From: DUZB01 sp963747555
Lineage (GTDB): Bacteria > Desulfobacterota > DSM-4660 > Desulfatiglandales > Desulfatiglandaceae
DNA: 64,000 nucleotides
Assembly: GCA_963747555.1 (NCBI GenBank)
Contig: CAVVFZ010000032.1
Coordinates: 68,712 to 132,711, forward strand
Reading direction: 5' to 3'
Part shown: one piece after another, positions 26,820 through 35,683 of the stretch
Layout of the letters: each line of letters opens with the position of its first letter
How positions within the stretch are numbered: position 1 is the stretch's first letter
Program-made: the position numbers and the translations under genes
Notes under the pieces: generated by a model
What the model saw: the letters and a program-made list of their open reading frames with translations, nothing else
Database searches by the model: none
What the model was told of the DNA's origin: nothing

Positions 26820-27108
26820 CCAGCAATTCTCATTTTGGATTTTCTGTAATCTGAGGCCATGGGGGTCTGTCTCGAAATGGCGCCAATGGTCCGCTTCGGA
26901 CCCTTTTGCAGAGGCATAATTCCATCTTAACATTACCCAACAGGCGGTAAGACGGTTTTTGCACAGGATTCCTTCTACAGGTGTCTGATCTTAGCCAAAT
27001 TTTGAAGCTTTACCGCCGTGCCATGGAATGACCAATCGATTTTGGCGCCGTTTTGAGACAGACCCCCATGGCCGGTTTTAGGCAAAAAACCAAAATGAGA
27101 ATTGCTGG
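26820..27108. repeat. Large imperfect palindrome, MITE- or REP-like
   Basis: Two inverted arms of about 70 bases (26820-26889 and 27039-27108). They share 19 identical bases at the outer end (CCAGCAATTCTCATTTTGG), 19 identical bases inside (GGCCATGGGGGTCTGTCTC) and GGCGCCAA nearest the centre. The central 150 bases contain nested pairs: GGTCCG-CTT-CGGACC (about 26888-26902), GGCGGTAA with TTACCGCC, and ATTCCAT with ATGGAAT. The whole element can fold into one long hairpin. There is no open frame of note and no clear target duplication. It lies in the otherwise gene-free interval 26623-27177 between gcvH and the glycerate kinase gene. Confidence 0.8.
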
Positions 27109-27177
27109 TTTTGAACCTCTCAGATTAGAATCGTGCCGGGAGTTACGGCGCAAATCCTATCGGACAAGGAGAGAAAC

Positions 27178-28533
27178 ATGGAAAAGGAAATTATGAAAAG
27201 AATTCGTTCCGATGCCGTGGAGATTTTCAAGGAATCGATCCGTGCCGTGGACCCTTACAACGCAGTAAAACGGTTCGTCCACCTTGAAGGGAGCCGTTTG
27301 ACTGTCGGAGTCGAAGATTCACCGCCCCTGGAATTGAATCTGGCCGATTATGACAGGATATTTCTGGTGGGAGGCGGAAAGGCCACCGCCCCCATGGCGA
27401 AGGCCATGGAAGGGATTCTCGGCGAAAGGGTCTCCAGGGGGATGATCAATGTGAAATACGGTTTCAGCACGGAACTAACGTACACCCGCATCACGGAAGC
27501 GAACCACCCCCTGCCGGACGCAAACGGCGTGGAAGGGACAAGGCAGATGTTGGACCTGTTGGACAGCGCGGGAGAAAGGGATCTGGTCTTTTCACTCATA
27601 TCCGGAGGAGGTTCAGCCCTTCTCGTTCATCCTTCCGGGGAAATCACCCTGAACGAGATACAGGAATTGACCCAGTTGCTGCTTGAATGCGGCGCCGCCA
27701 TTGACGAAATCAACAGCTTGAGAAAACATATCTCCGCCATTAAAGGAGGGCAGATGGCACGCGCCGCCTACCCTGCCACAACCATAAATCTCATGCTTTC
27801 AGACGTGGTGGGAGACAGCATGGATGTCATAGCGTCGGGACCGTTTGTACCAGACAGGTCCACATTCGAGGATGCCTGGAAAATCATGGAGAAGTATCAC
27901 CTTGAAAATATCCCGCCGGCAATCCGGATCCATTTAGAAGCAGGAAAAAAAGGCAGCATCCGGGAGACCCCGAAAGAGGGGGAGGAGATCTTCAAAAGGG
28001 TTCACAACTTCGTTATAGGCAGCAATATCCTGGCTCTCAAGGCAGCGGAAAAAAAAGCGAAGAATCTGGGATACAACTCCCTGATATTGTCCTCCATGAT
28101 CGAGGGGGAAACGAGGGAGGTGGCCCGCGTTCACGTTGCCATAGCCAAAGAGGTCTTGAAAACCGCGACCCCGGTCCCCTCCCCTGCCTGCATTATTTCG
28201 GGGGGAGAAACCACGGTGACCATAAAGGGAAATGGTCTTGGCGGAAGAAACCAGGAGTTCTGCCTTGCAGCCGCTTTGGATATGGACGGCTTGCCCGCCC
28301 CCGTTGCTGTTCTGAGCGGGGGCACGGATGGAGACGATGGGCCTACAAAAGCCGCAGGAGGTCTGATCGACCCGCACACGGTTGACCGAGGCAGAGCGCT
28401 GGGGCTGGAGGCATCCGAATTCCTGAGCAACAATGATTCCTACCATTTTCTTGAAAAAACGGAAGACCTCCTTGTCACAGGCCCCACTGGAACCAACGTG
28501 ATGGACGTAAGGCTCGTCCTCATTGGGGTTTAA
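27178..28533 (+). CDS. Glycerate 2-kinase (MOFRL family)
   Basis: Phosphorylates D-glycerate to 2-phosphoglycerate, linking serine/glycine carbon to glycolysis. 451 residues from ATG 27178, which has AAGGAGAG just upstream. DUF4147 marks: FLVGGGKATAPMAKAMEGIL, EANHPLPDANGVEGTRQML, LISGGGSALLVHP, LRKHISAIKGGQMARAAYPA and LSDVVGDSMDVIASGP. The MOFRL C-terminus shows GGRNQEFCLAAALDMDGL and SGGTDGDDGPTKAAGG. Proximity to gcv genes fits glycine-serine-glycerate metabolism. Its stop overlaps the convergent macrodomain gene by 14 bases. Confidence 0.92.
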   Translation: MEKEIMKRIRSDAVEIFKESIRAVDPYNAVKRFVHLEGSRLTVGVEDSPPLELNLADYDRIFLVGGGKATAPMAKAMEGILGERVSRGMINVKYGFSTELTYTRITEANHPLPDANGVEGTRQMLDLLDSAGERDLVFSLISGGGSALLVHPSGEITLNEIQELTQLLLECGAAIDEINSLRKHISAIKGGQMARAAYPATTINLMLSDVVGDSMDVIASGPFVPDRSTFEDAWKIMEKYHLENIPPAIRIHLEAGKKGSIRETPKEGEEIFKRVHNFVIGSNILALKAAEKKAKNLGYNSLILSSMIEGETREVARVHVAIAKEVLKTATPVPSPACIISGGETTVTIKGNGLGGRNQEFCLAAALDMDGLPAPVAVLSGGTDGDDGPTKAAGGLIDPHTVDRGRALGLEASEFLSNNDSYHFLEKTEDLLVTGPTGTNVMDVRLVLIGV

Positions 28534-29059
28534 TTTCAGGTGAGAAAAAAAGCCGCTCGTACAGATCCAGATACGTTCTGAGCACCTCTTTTCCAAAACA
28601 CACAAAAACCACTTTGTCGATCCCCGCCTCTTCTTGGAGAAATTTCCTGGTTTCCCCCATGGCAATCCCTGCAGCCCTTTCGAGGGGAAACCGGTAGGCG
28701 CCTGTGCTGATAGAAGGGAAGGCGATCGTTTTTGCCCCAAGATCGAGAGCCGCCCTGAAGCAATTTCTGTAACAGGAAGCCAGGAGTCCATCCTCGTTCC
28801 GGTTTCCGCCGGACCATACCGGCCCGACCGTATGGATGACCCACTTGGCAGGAAGTCTGTACCCCTTACTAACCCTGGCTTCCCCTGTAGGACATCCCCC
28901 GATGGCCCTGGTTTCCTTCAGAAGTTCCGGGCCGGCGGCCCTGTGAATAGCGCCGTCGACCCCTCCCCCACCGAGGAGAGAATGGTTCGCTGCATTCACG
29001 ATGGCATCCACCTTCTGCTTGGCAATATCTCCTTCCACAATTTCCACAGTCTCTTTCAT
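28520..29059 (-). CDS. Macrodomain ADP-ribose hydrolase
   Basis: A 179-residue single macrodomain, MacroD/YmdB type, which removes O-acetyl groups from ADP-ribose or mono-ADP-ribose from proteins. The ligand loops are visible: EGDIAKQKVDAIVNAANHSLLGGGGVDGAIH (split over residues 9-39) and PSISTGAYRFPLERAA. The catalytic Asn and the GGGVDGAIH loop are intact. Converges on glycerate kinase with overlapping 3' ends. Confidence 0.92.
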   Translation of the reverse strand: MKETVEIVEGDIAKQKVDAIVNAANHSLLGGGGVDGAIHRAAGPELLKETRAIGGCPTGEARVSKGYRLPAKWVIHTVGPVWSGGNRNEDGLLASCYRNCFRAALDLGAKTIAFPSISTGAYRFPLERAAGIAMGETRKFLQEEAGIDKVVFVCFGKEVLRTYLDLYERLFFSPEIKPQ

Positions 29060-29096
29060 AATCGACCTCCTTCACTGGTTGAATGCTTCGGATCGG

Positions 29097-30011
29097 CTAA
29101 ATCCCCTGTATGGCCGCCTTTAAACACAAAAGTGCGTAGAGGAAGAACACCGTCATCACAAGATAATGCAGGACAAGACATCCTTTGGCCGACAATCGCT
29201 GTACCCTCCCGTTGGACGGGCGTATCTTCCCGCAAAGAGGGAGAAACAACAGGCACAGGAGAAAAATACCGGGCAGAACAATCCCTGCAAGAACCGGGTT
29301 CAGCGTTTTCAGAAGGGTTTGAATTCCTAAAAAAAACCAGGGGCTATGAATCGCCTGGATGTCGGCCTCCGGGGGAATATCCATGGGCTGAGGAACAATA
29401 ACCGCATATACCAAAAAGATCAGGATCCCCCCAAGAAAGGTTTTTCTGTCCTGAAACCACGGTCTGATGTGTTGCCTGATCAAGTACAGGATCAGGGCCG
29501 GGAGAAAAAAGCAATGATAGATGTAGGGAAGAAGGAAGAAATCTTTTCCGGAAACAATAAACAGTCTGGAAAGGGGGAGACCGATCAGCGGCACTTCCCT
29601 GACAATGTGCATGAAGATCTGACCGGCAAATATCCCCTCTTTATCTCCCTTCAGAATGAATCCTGTAAATAACTCAAAAAAGCACAGGCAGAGCGGAATG
29701 ACCAACAAAGCCCATGTCTTAAGCGAGTAATTCCGGTATCTTTTTCGGAGAAAATAATCCACGGTATGGAGCAGCATAAAGATGACAAAAAGCTGCCCTG
29801 ACGCATAATGGACTTTTCTGAAAAGCCACCCGAAGGGAATAAGCGTTGTAATTTCTTCCACATTCTGAAAGACATTTCCCGCTGGCTGGTATTGAAAAAC
29901 AAGACCAATACCCGAAGCCAGGCATATCACCAGCGCGGACATTCCAAAACGGGGAAGCAGATGTGAAATCATTTTTGATAGACCCGTTAACACTATCCGG
30001 AAGAGATGCAC
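29097..30011 (-). CDS. Cytochrome b (b6/subunit IV-like)
   Basis: A 304-residue polytopic haem protein. Four haem-ligand histidines are visible as H68/H82 and H166/H181, spaced 14 and 15 apart, the second spacing being that of b6-type cytochromes. The quinol-site glutamate motif (PEWY) is replaced by SPWF in IHSPWFFLGIQTLL, similar to the APWYFLGLQ form in other anaerobes. The C-terminus has two or three more helices, as in a short subunit IV fusion. Its Rieske partner is probably the gene at 35684-36085, about 5.7 kb away on the same strand. It probably passes electrons from menaquinol. Confidence 0.85.
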   Translation of the reverse strand: MHLFRIVLTGLSKMISHLLPRFGMSALVICLASGIGLVFQYQPAGNVFQNVEEITTLIPFGWLFRKVHYASGQLFVIFMLLHTVDYFLRKRYRNYSLKTWALLVIPLCLCFFELFTGFILKGDKEGIFAGQIFMHIVREVPLIGLPLSRLFIVSGKDFFLLPYIYHCFFLPALILYLIRQHIRPWFQDRKTFLGGILIFLVYAVIVPQPMDIPPEADIQAIHSPWFFLGIQTLLKTLNPVLAGIVLPGIFLLCLLFLPLCGKIRPSNGRVQRLSAKGCLVLHYLVMTVFFLYALLCLKAAIQGI

Positions 30012-30124
30012 AATCCCTGCTTGAAATAGATCGAGGATTCATTATAGATAGGAACATCGATCTTGGCAATCGGGATATCCGATCTGCGGGAATTGGCCGT
30101 AAGGATCATCTTTAATTTGAGACT

Positions 30125-31621
30125 ATGGAGGTCTGTTTTCCTTTGACACTCTTATCGCACCTGATCATAGGCATCTACTTTTTCACGGCGTTTCTGCTTA
30201 TGCTTTACGGCCTGAACTGCTATATCCTTCTCTTCCTTTTTCAAAGGGGGTCAAAAGAGGCTGAAACAAAAAGGGAAAACGTGCGCAACCGGGTCGGTGA
30301 TATCATGCTGCGAAATGACCTGCCGGCCGTCACCACACAGATACCGATTTACAACGAATACAACGTGGCGGAAAGGGTCATGCGGGCCGCCTCCCAGATG
30401 GCATATCCCGCCGGAAAACATGAAATACAGGTCCTGGACGACTCATCGGATGAAACCGGCCTGCTCATTGACGAGGTTGCTCGCCGGCTTCGATTCGAAG
30501 GATACGACATACGCATTATACGAAGGAAGGATAGGGAAGGTTTCAAGGCGGGCGCCCTGGCCGCGGGTCTTCAACTGGCGAAGGGAGAACTGATCGCCGT
30601 CTTTGATGCAGACTTTGTCCCGCCGGAAGACTTCCTTGAAAAGACCGTCCCTTTTCTTCTGGATAACGACCGCCTGGGGCTTGTTCAGGCGCGCTGGGGG
30701 CATCTCAACCGCAACTGTTCGCTGCTTACCCGGGTGCAGTCGATCGGAATCGACGGACATTTCATGATTGAACAATCCGCACGCAACTGGGGTGGTCTCT
30801 ATATGAATTTCAACGGCACGGCCGGACTATGGAAGAAGCAGGCCATTGTAGATGGAGGGGGTTGGAAATGGGATACCCTCACCGAAGACATGGATCTCTC
30901 CTACAGGGTCCAGTTGCGGGGGTGGGAAACCATTTTTCTGCCCGATGTTGTGGTTCCCGCGGAAATCCCGGAGGACGTGGGGGCATTCAAAAGCCAGCAG
31001 TTCCGATGGGCCAAGGGATCCATCCAGACGGCCATCAAGCTGCTACCCCGGCTTTTTCAATCCAAGGGATCTCCTTTCAAGAAAGTGGAGGCTTTTTTTC
31101 ACCTCACGCATTATCTGGTGCACCCCATGATGCTGATCCTCTCCCTTCTGGCCTTGCCCGTACTCGTCCTCCTGGAAGTCGGCATAGGCAAATCCCTTTT
31201 CATTTTTCTTGCCACGGTCCTCGGCCTGGCCATGGTTGCCCCGAATACCCTGTACGCGGTGAGTCAATGGACTTCTTACAAAGACTGGTACAAAAGGATT
31301 GCTACCCTGCCCTTTTTGGTTGTGGTGGGCATCGGCCTTGCCTTGTCCAATTCTCGGGGGGTTATGGAAGCTATTCTGGGTCATGAAAGTGGATTCGTGC
31401 GCACCCCCAAAAAAGGAGATCACGCACTGATGTCCTATAAAATCCGCCTCCCCTGGTCGGGCATTTTCGAGATTTTGATCGGCCTTTACTGCGCGGGATC
31501 GTTTGGATACTATATCGCAGCAGGCAAATACCTGGTGGGACCCTTCTTGGCGGCCTATGCATCGGGGTTTCTCTTTATCGGCCTGTTAACCCTTGTCCAC
31601 GCCCTGGGTTCAACCAAATGA
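30125..31621 (+). CDS. Membrane glycosyltransferase, family 2
   Basis: A 498-residue processive-type GT2. An N-terminal membrane helix pair (about 8-40) precedes a GT-A domain with QIPIYNEYNVAERV, LDDSSDET, FDADFVPPED, TEDMDLSYRVQL and the QQFRWAKG motif (QxxRW) typical of cellulose- and glucomannan-synthase-like enzymes. Four or more C-terminal membrane helices follow. Polymer or lipid acceptor unknown. Overlaps the next glycosyltransferase gene by four bases (ATGA), so the two are expressed together. Confidence 0.88.
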   Translation: MEVCFPLTLLSHLIIGIYFFTAFLLMLYGLNCYILLFLFQRGSKEAETKRENVRNRVGDIMLRNDLPAVTTQIPIYNEYNVAERVMRAASQMAYPAGKHEIQVLDDSSDETGLLIDEVARRLRFEGYDIRIIRRKDREGFKAGALAAGLQLAKGELIAVFDADFVPPEDFLEKTVPFLLDNDRLGLVQARWGHLNRNCSLLTRVQSIGIDGHFMIEQSARNWGGLYMNFNGTAGLWKKQAIVDGGGWKWDTLTEDMDLSYRVQLRGWETIFLPDVVVPAEIPEDVGAFKSQQFRWAKGSIQTAIKLLPRLFQSKGSPFKKVEAFFHLTHYLVHPMMLILSLLALPVLVLLEVGIGKSLFIFLATVLGLAMVAPNTLYAVSQWTSYKDWYKRIATLPFLVVVGIGLALSNSRGVMEAILGHESGFVRTPKKGDHALMSYKIRLPWSGIFEILIGLYCAGSFGYYIAAGKYLVGPFLAAYASGFLFIGLLTLVHALGSTK

Positions 31622-33747
31622 AGGGTTTGCCCCACAGATCGGCCGACCCGGGCGCCCTCCAGAGAAATTTCCTCTTCTGGACAGCCGCGGCCCTTTTCAT
31701 CGCCCTTTGCCTGAAGGCAGGATTTCTTGGGAATATAGGCAAAACGGGCATCGCACTGCCATGGAACGGCATAGATTCAAATTTCACCTTGTTTCCCGCC
31801 GGTCTTTTTATCCTGATCTTTTGGGCACAATGGGCGCTATGCATCTTTCTGTTGCTGGTTTTTCCGAGGAATCTCACGAAAAGAGATGCGATCTTCCTGA
31901 TTCTCCTCCTCGCCCTGCTTTGCAGAATGGCCATGCTCTTCCAGGAACCTTCCGATGACGTAAACCGCTACCTCTGGGAGGGCCGCCTGTTGAGCGAGGG
32001 GATCAACCCCTACAATCACGCCCCCGCTGATCCGGTGTTGCTGAAGTTGGCAAAAGGTGACCCGTTTCACAGGAACATCAACCATCCGGAACTTTCCGCC
32101 GCCTATCCACCCTTTGTTTTGTATGTATTCGCCGTCCTTGCCTCCATTTCCTACAACCCCATGATTTTTAAAATCATATTACTCCTCTTTGATTTAGGGA
32201 CCATTGGATTTCTTTTTTCCCTGCTGAATTTTCGGGGACTCGATCTTCGGTGGTCGATCCTCTATGCCCTGAACCCGGTGGTCCTTTCCGCCTTTGCCGG
32301 CCAAGGACATTTTGATGTCATGCAGCTCTTTTTTCTGACCGGAGCCCTCTGTTTTTATGACAAAAAGAAATGGGGATGGATGTTTCTGTTCGCCGGTCTC
32401 GCAGTCCAGATCAAATATGTTGCGGCAGTTGTGTTCCCCTTCCTCATCAATCGCAACAATGTAAAGCAACTCTGGATAGGGGCCGCGGCCATCTTTCTTC
32501 CCTTTCTCCCTTTTTTCGGAGACGGATTCGGACGGATCTTTTCCAGCATCCTCACATTCGAAAAAAATTACGCTTTTAATGGTTCCATCCATGCCCTGTT
32601 GCGTTGGGTTCTGGGAGGAATTCATCAGGCAACAACCCTCTGCAATATCCTTTTCATCACAATGCTGCTTTTCGGTTTCCGGTATTTCCATCCCGTCCAT
32701 AATCGTCGATACCAGGGGGACCCCATCCCGGGCTGTTTCTACGTCACAGGCCTTCTCCTGCTGCTGGCGCCAACCGTTCATTTCTGGTACATTACCTGGA
32801 TGATTCCATTCCTGGTCCTGCATCCTTCGAGATCCTGGATCGTCCTTTGTCTTACCATCAGCTTTTCTTTTATGACCCATGGAATTTTCTATCACACAGG
32901 CAATTGGGAGATGCCAGCCTGGGCATATTTCATGGAATGGCTGCCTTTCTATCTTCTCCTGATCTTCGAGATATGGTTTTTTTGGAAGCAGTCCCTTTTT
33001 TCCGTTGAGGAAACGCCCCCGATGTCGGTCTCCGTCGTGATTCCCGCACGAAATGAGGAAAAAAGGATCGGCGCATGTATCCGTGCCACCTTTCAAGATA
33101 AAGCGGTCAAGGAAGTGATCGTTGTGGATGCCGCTTCCAAGGATCAGACTGCCTTTGAAACAAAAAGGGCTGGGGGGAAAATCGTTTCCTATGAGACCAC
33201 TTCCCGGCGGAAGGGTAGTCGGGGCGGGCAGATCCGTGCAGGAATCATGGCAGCCTCCGGCGATGTGGTTGCGGTGGTCCATGCCGACACCCTTGTAACG
33301 ACACCCATTTTCACCCGAATGCTTCACGTCCTTAGGAAACAGCCCGCCGTTGCGGGGGGAGCCGTGGGAGGGGTTTTTGAAAGCCGAAATCCACTGCTCC
33401 GCCTGATTGAAATAGCAAACGATTTTAGAGCCGTCTTACTGGGAATCAGCTTTGGAGATCAGGTCCAGTTTTTCAGGAGGAGACCGGTGTTAGAAACAGA
33501 TCTTTTTCCTGATATCCCGCTCATGGAGGACGTGGAATTTGGAATACGGCTTCATCGGCTGGGAAGACAGGTTTATCTTTTTAAAAATAACGTGATCAGC
33601 GCGAGAGGCTGGAATTCAGGCGGGTACGGAAATGCCTTCCTGATCGTGTATCGAGTATCCGCCTATCTTCTGAAACGCGTCTGGGGGACACCCAACACGG
33701 AGACCTTGTACCGTCTCTATTACGACAAAAGAGGAGAAGATCCATAA
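31618..33747 (+). CDS. GT-C membrane transferase fused to GT2 domain
   Basis: A 709-residue two-part protein. Residues 1-460 contain about ten membrane helices with a GT-C-like first loop (QEPSDDVNRYLWEGRLLSEGINPY) and read like a polyprenyl-phosphate-dependent hexosyltransferase. From about residue 464 a soluble GT2 domain begins (MSVSVVIPARNEEKRIGACI), with VVHADTLV as the DxD region and PLMEDVEFGIRLHRLG as the acceptor/catalytic motif, resembling the TIGR04283 group. Fusion of the two folds in one chain is unusual. The GT2 part may make the lipid-linked sugar used by the GT-C part; that is inference. Confidence 0.8.
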   Translation: MKGLPHRSADPGALQRNFLFWTAAALFIALCLKAGFLGNIGKTGIALPWNGIDSNFTLFPAGLFILIFWAQWALCIFLLLVFPRNLTKRDAIFLILLLALLCRMAMLFQEPSDDVNRYLWEGRLLSEGINPYNHAPADPVLLKLAKGDPFHRNINHPELSAAYPPFVLYVFAVLASISYNPMIFKIILLLFDLGTIGFLFSLLNFRGLDLRWSILYALNPVVLSAFAGQGHFDVMQLFFLTGALCFYDKKKWGWMFLFAGLAVQIKYVAAVVFPFLINRNNVKQLWIGAAAIFLPFLPFFGDGFGRIFSSILTFEKNYAFNGSIHALLRWVLGGIHQATTLCNILFITMLLFGFRYFHPVHNRRYQGDPIPGCFYVTGLLLLLAPTVHFWYITWMIPFLVLHPSRSWIVLCLTISFSFMTHGIFYHTGNWEMPAWAYFMEWLPFYLLLIFEIWFFWKQSLFSVEETPPMSVSVVIPARNEEKRIGACIRATFQDKAVKEVIVVDAASKDQTAFETKRAGGKIVSYETTSRRKGSRGGQIRAGIMAASGDVVAVVHADTLVTTPIFTRMLHVLRKQPAVAGGAVGGVFESRNPLLRLIEIANDFRAVLLGISFGDQVQFFRRRPVLETDLFPDIPLMEDVEFGIRLHRLGRQVYLFKNNVISARGWNSGGYGNAFLIVYRVSAYLLKRVWGTPNTETLYRLYYDKRGEDP

Positions 33748-33806
33748 TATTGAAAAGCCTTGGCCGACCTCGTTCACATTCAGGTGCATTCAGGAGGAGA
33801 GACCAC

Positions 33807-34364
33807 ATGAGAAAATGCTTTTCTGTTTTAAAATATTTCAAATGCCTTATTTTTCTTTCATTGTTACTTCCACAAACCATCATGGGAGAAAATAAATTGA
33901 CCGACCAACAGAAACTAAAGATCGTTTACGATATGTATGCCGGCTACAAAAAGGATTTTCCAGGAGTCAAGGATATCACCCCTAAAAAAGCCATGGAACT
34001 GTTAAAAAGAGGCCAGGTTGTTTTTGTTGATTCCAGAGAACCTGCTGAAATGGAGGTCTCCATGCTCCCCCATGCCCTATCCCAGAAAGAGTTTCTGAAA
34101 GATCCCGAAAAATATAAGGGTAAGACCGTTGTGGCCTACTGCACCATCAGCTATCGCAGCGGAAAATTTGCCGGGGAAATGGAAAAAAGGGGAATACCGG
34201 TCCTGAACCTTAAGGGAGGGCTTCTGGCCTGGGTCCTTGAGGGAGGCAAAGTCTATGATTCCCACGGAGAAACAAAGCGGATTCATGTCTACGGAAAGGA
34301 GTGGGATTATCCTCCCGATGGATATGAATCGGTCAAATTCGGCTTTTTCGAAAGACTCTTTTGA
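33807..34364 (+). CDS. Exported rhodanese-domain protein
   Basis: A 185-residue protein from ATG 33807, which follows GGAGGAGA; the frame extends upstream without a better start. The N-terminus has a basic head and hydrophobic core (CLIFLSLLLPQTIMG), indicating export. The rhodanese domain includes VVFVDSREPAEMEVSMLPHA and the active loop VVAYCTISYRSGKFA, where Cys is followed five residues later by Arg. Likely a periplasmic sulfur- or thiol-transfer protein. First of two rhodanese genes flanking a MauE-like gene. Confidence 0.85.
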   Translation: MRKCFSVLKYFKCLIFLSLLLPQTIMGENKLTDQQKLKIVYDMYAGYKKDFPGVKDITPKKAMELLKRGQVVFVDSREPAEMEVSMLPHALSQKEFLKDPEKYKGKTVVAYCTISYRSGKFAGEMEKRGIPVLNLKGGLLAWVLEGGKVYDSHGETKRIHVYGKEWDYPPDGYESVKFGFFERLF

Positions 34365-34384
34365 CATACGGACACTCTCCTCAT

Positions 34385-34426
34385 TGGACTTTCCGAAGAA
34401 ACTCCTTCTTTTCATCGGAAAGTCCA
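34385..34426. repeat. 12-bp inverted repeat beside a promoter
   Basis: Perfect arms TGGACTTTCCGA and TCGGAAAGTCCA with an 18-base loop, between the first rhodanese gene and the MauE-like gene. No T-run follows on either strand, so it is not a textbook terminator. It ends two bases before a consensus -35, so it could be an operator. Confidence 0.6.
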
Positions 34427-34428
34427 GT

Positions 34429-34458
34429 TTGACATATCTTCTTGTTCTTATCTATAAG
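34429..34458 (+). promoter_or_regulatory. Candidate promoter for mauE-like/rhodanese genes
   Basis: TTGACA (34429-34434) and TATAAG (34453-34458) with an 18-base spacer, about 53 bases before the MauE-like start. Adjacent to the 12-bp inverted repeat. Confidence 0.55.
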
Positions 34459-34511
34459 AACGCCATTCTTATTTAAGATTCCACAACAGAGCAGAATGCA
34501 GGGAAGGCCGT

Positions 34512-35093
34512 ATGAGCGGGTACAGGACCAGGCAGAATGAGTCCCCCAACAGAATATTCGAGCTGGGAAATTTTTCGGGCTTGCTGAATGCTCCAGATAA
34601 ACGGGGTTTCTTTTTCTCCGTCTGGCCTTATCGACTCATCCGCATCAGCCTGGCAGGCATCTTCCTCTGGTCGGGGGTATCCAAACTGTTTGCCCCGGAA
34701 TCTTTTGGCGTTATCATAGGGGCTTATGGGATCATCCCGGATAACTGGAACCTGTCTGTGGCCATCTTATTGCCGTCACTGGAAGTCATTCTTGCCATGG
34801 GCCTGGTCCTTGATATTCGCGGAAGCCTGGCGGGAATTACCGGATTGCTGGTTCTCTTCATGGCCATTCTTGCCTATGGGATTCAGATGGGCCTTGATGT
34901 GGACTGCGGCTGTTTCGGCCCGAATGATCCGGAGGCAGCGGCCTTTCATGGCCTGCGTTCTGCTTTTTACAGGGATCTGGGATTGATGGCAGGTATCGGC
35001 TATCTCTATGTCTGGCGCGGCATCGATCAAAACAAGCCGGTCGGTTTGTGGCATTTTTTTAAATTCTATTTAAAAAGGAGAAAAGAACAATGA
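34512..35093 (+). CDS. MauE/DoxX-like membrane protein
   Basis: A 193-residue protein with four predicted membrane helices beginning RISLAGIFLWSGVSKLFAPESF, the DoxX/MauE opening. The conserved redox loop DCGCFGP, with a CxC pair, sits after the third helix, as in MauE. MauE-type proteins supply disulfide or thiol redox power to periplasmic partners. Its start lies about 53 bases after a good promoter, and it overlaps the next rhodanese gene by ATGA, so a shared thiol/sulfur pathway with the rhodaneses is likely. Confidence 0.82.
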   Translation: MSGYRTRQNESPNRIFELGNFSGLLNAPDKRGFFFSVWPYRLIRISLAGIFLWSGVSKLFAPESFGVIIGAYGIIPDNWNLSVAILLPSLEVILAMGLVLDIRGSLAGITGLLVLFMAILAYGIQMGLDVDCGCFGPNDPEAAAFHGLRSAFYRDLGLMAGIGYLYVWRGIDQNKPVGLWHFFKFYLKRRKEQ

Positions 35094-35623
35094 GGGTTTT
35101 CAAACAAATGGGAATGGCAATAACACTTGCAATTTTCTTAACGGGAATAACCACAGTGGCTTTTGCGGGAAAAGACAAGTTCGAGCAGGAAGTAGACAAA
35201 GAGCAGGGTGCGGTAAAACTGGTCAGGGAAGTTCAGCGGGGCGGATACGATGTTGTTACAACGGAAGAGTTGAAAGGATGGATCGATGGCGGCAAGGATA
35301 TGCTGATCATTGATACCATGCCCTACGAGGCCAGCTATAAGAACACCCATATCCCGGGCGCCAAGCAGTTTCTCTTCCCCATCCCGGACATGAATACCTG
35401 GGATGCCAAAGAAACGGGTGGAAAGACAGAACAAGAATATATCGAACTCCTGGGACCGGACAAGGACAGGGTCATTGTTGTGTATTGCGGCTTTGTAAAA
35501 TGCACACGGAGCCACAATGGCGCCGCCTGGGCAGAAAAGCTCGGCTACAAAAATGTTTATCGTTATCCCGGTGGAATTTTTGCATGGAAAGGCGCCAACT
35601 ATCCCACGGAGAAGGTGGAATAA
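35090..35623 (+). CDS. Exported rhodanese-like protein
   Basis: A 177-residue protein with a clear signal peptide (MAITLAIFLTGITTVAFAG). The domain includes MLIIDTMPYEASYKNTHIPGA and the active region VVYCGFVKCTRSHNGA, with two cysteines five apart rather than the usual single one. It may therefore form a disulfide in the active loop. GGIFAWKGANYP is the conserved rhodanese end. Translationally coupled to the MauE-like gene, which could keep this cysteine pair reduced or oxidised. Confidence 0.87.
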   Translation: MRVFKQMGMAITLAIFLTGITTVAFAGKDKFEQEVDKEQGAVKLVREVQRGGYDVVTTEELKGWIDGGKDMLIIDTMPYEASYKNTHIPGAKQFLFPIPDMNTWDAKETGGKTEQEYIELLGPDKDRVIVVYCGFVKCTRSHNGAAWAEKLGYKNVYRYPGGIFAWKGANYPTEKVE

Positions 35624-35683
35624 AGATCCGGCGAGGCTGATTGGTTCCCGAGACCGGGGCGGATAGACCGGCTCCGGGTTCCG

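Noticed and set aside
32194..33327. 377-codon minus-strand frame
   Set aside because: Antisense to the GT-C/GT2 gene; low-complexity H/D/G-rich composition and no ribosome site.
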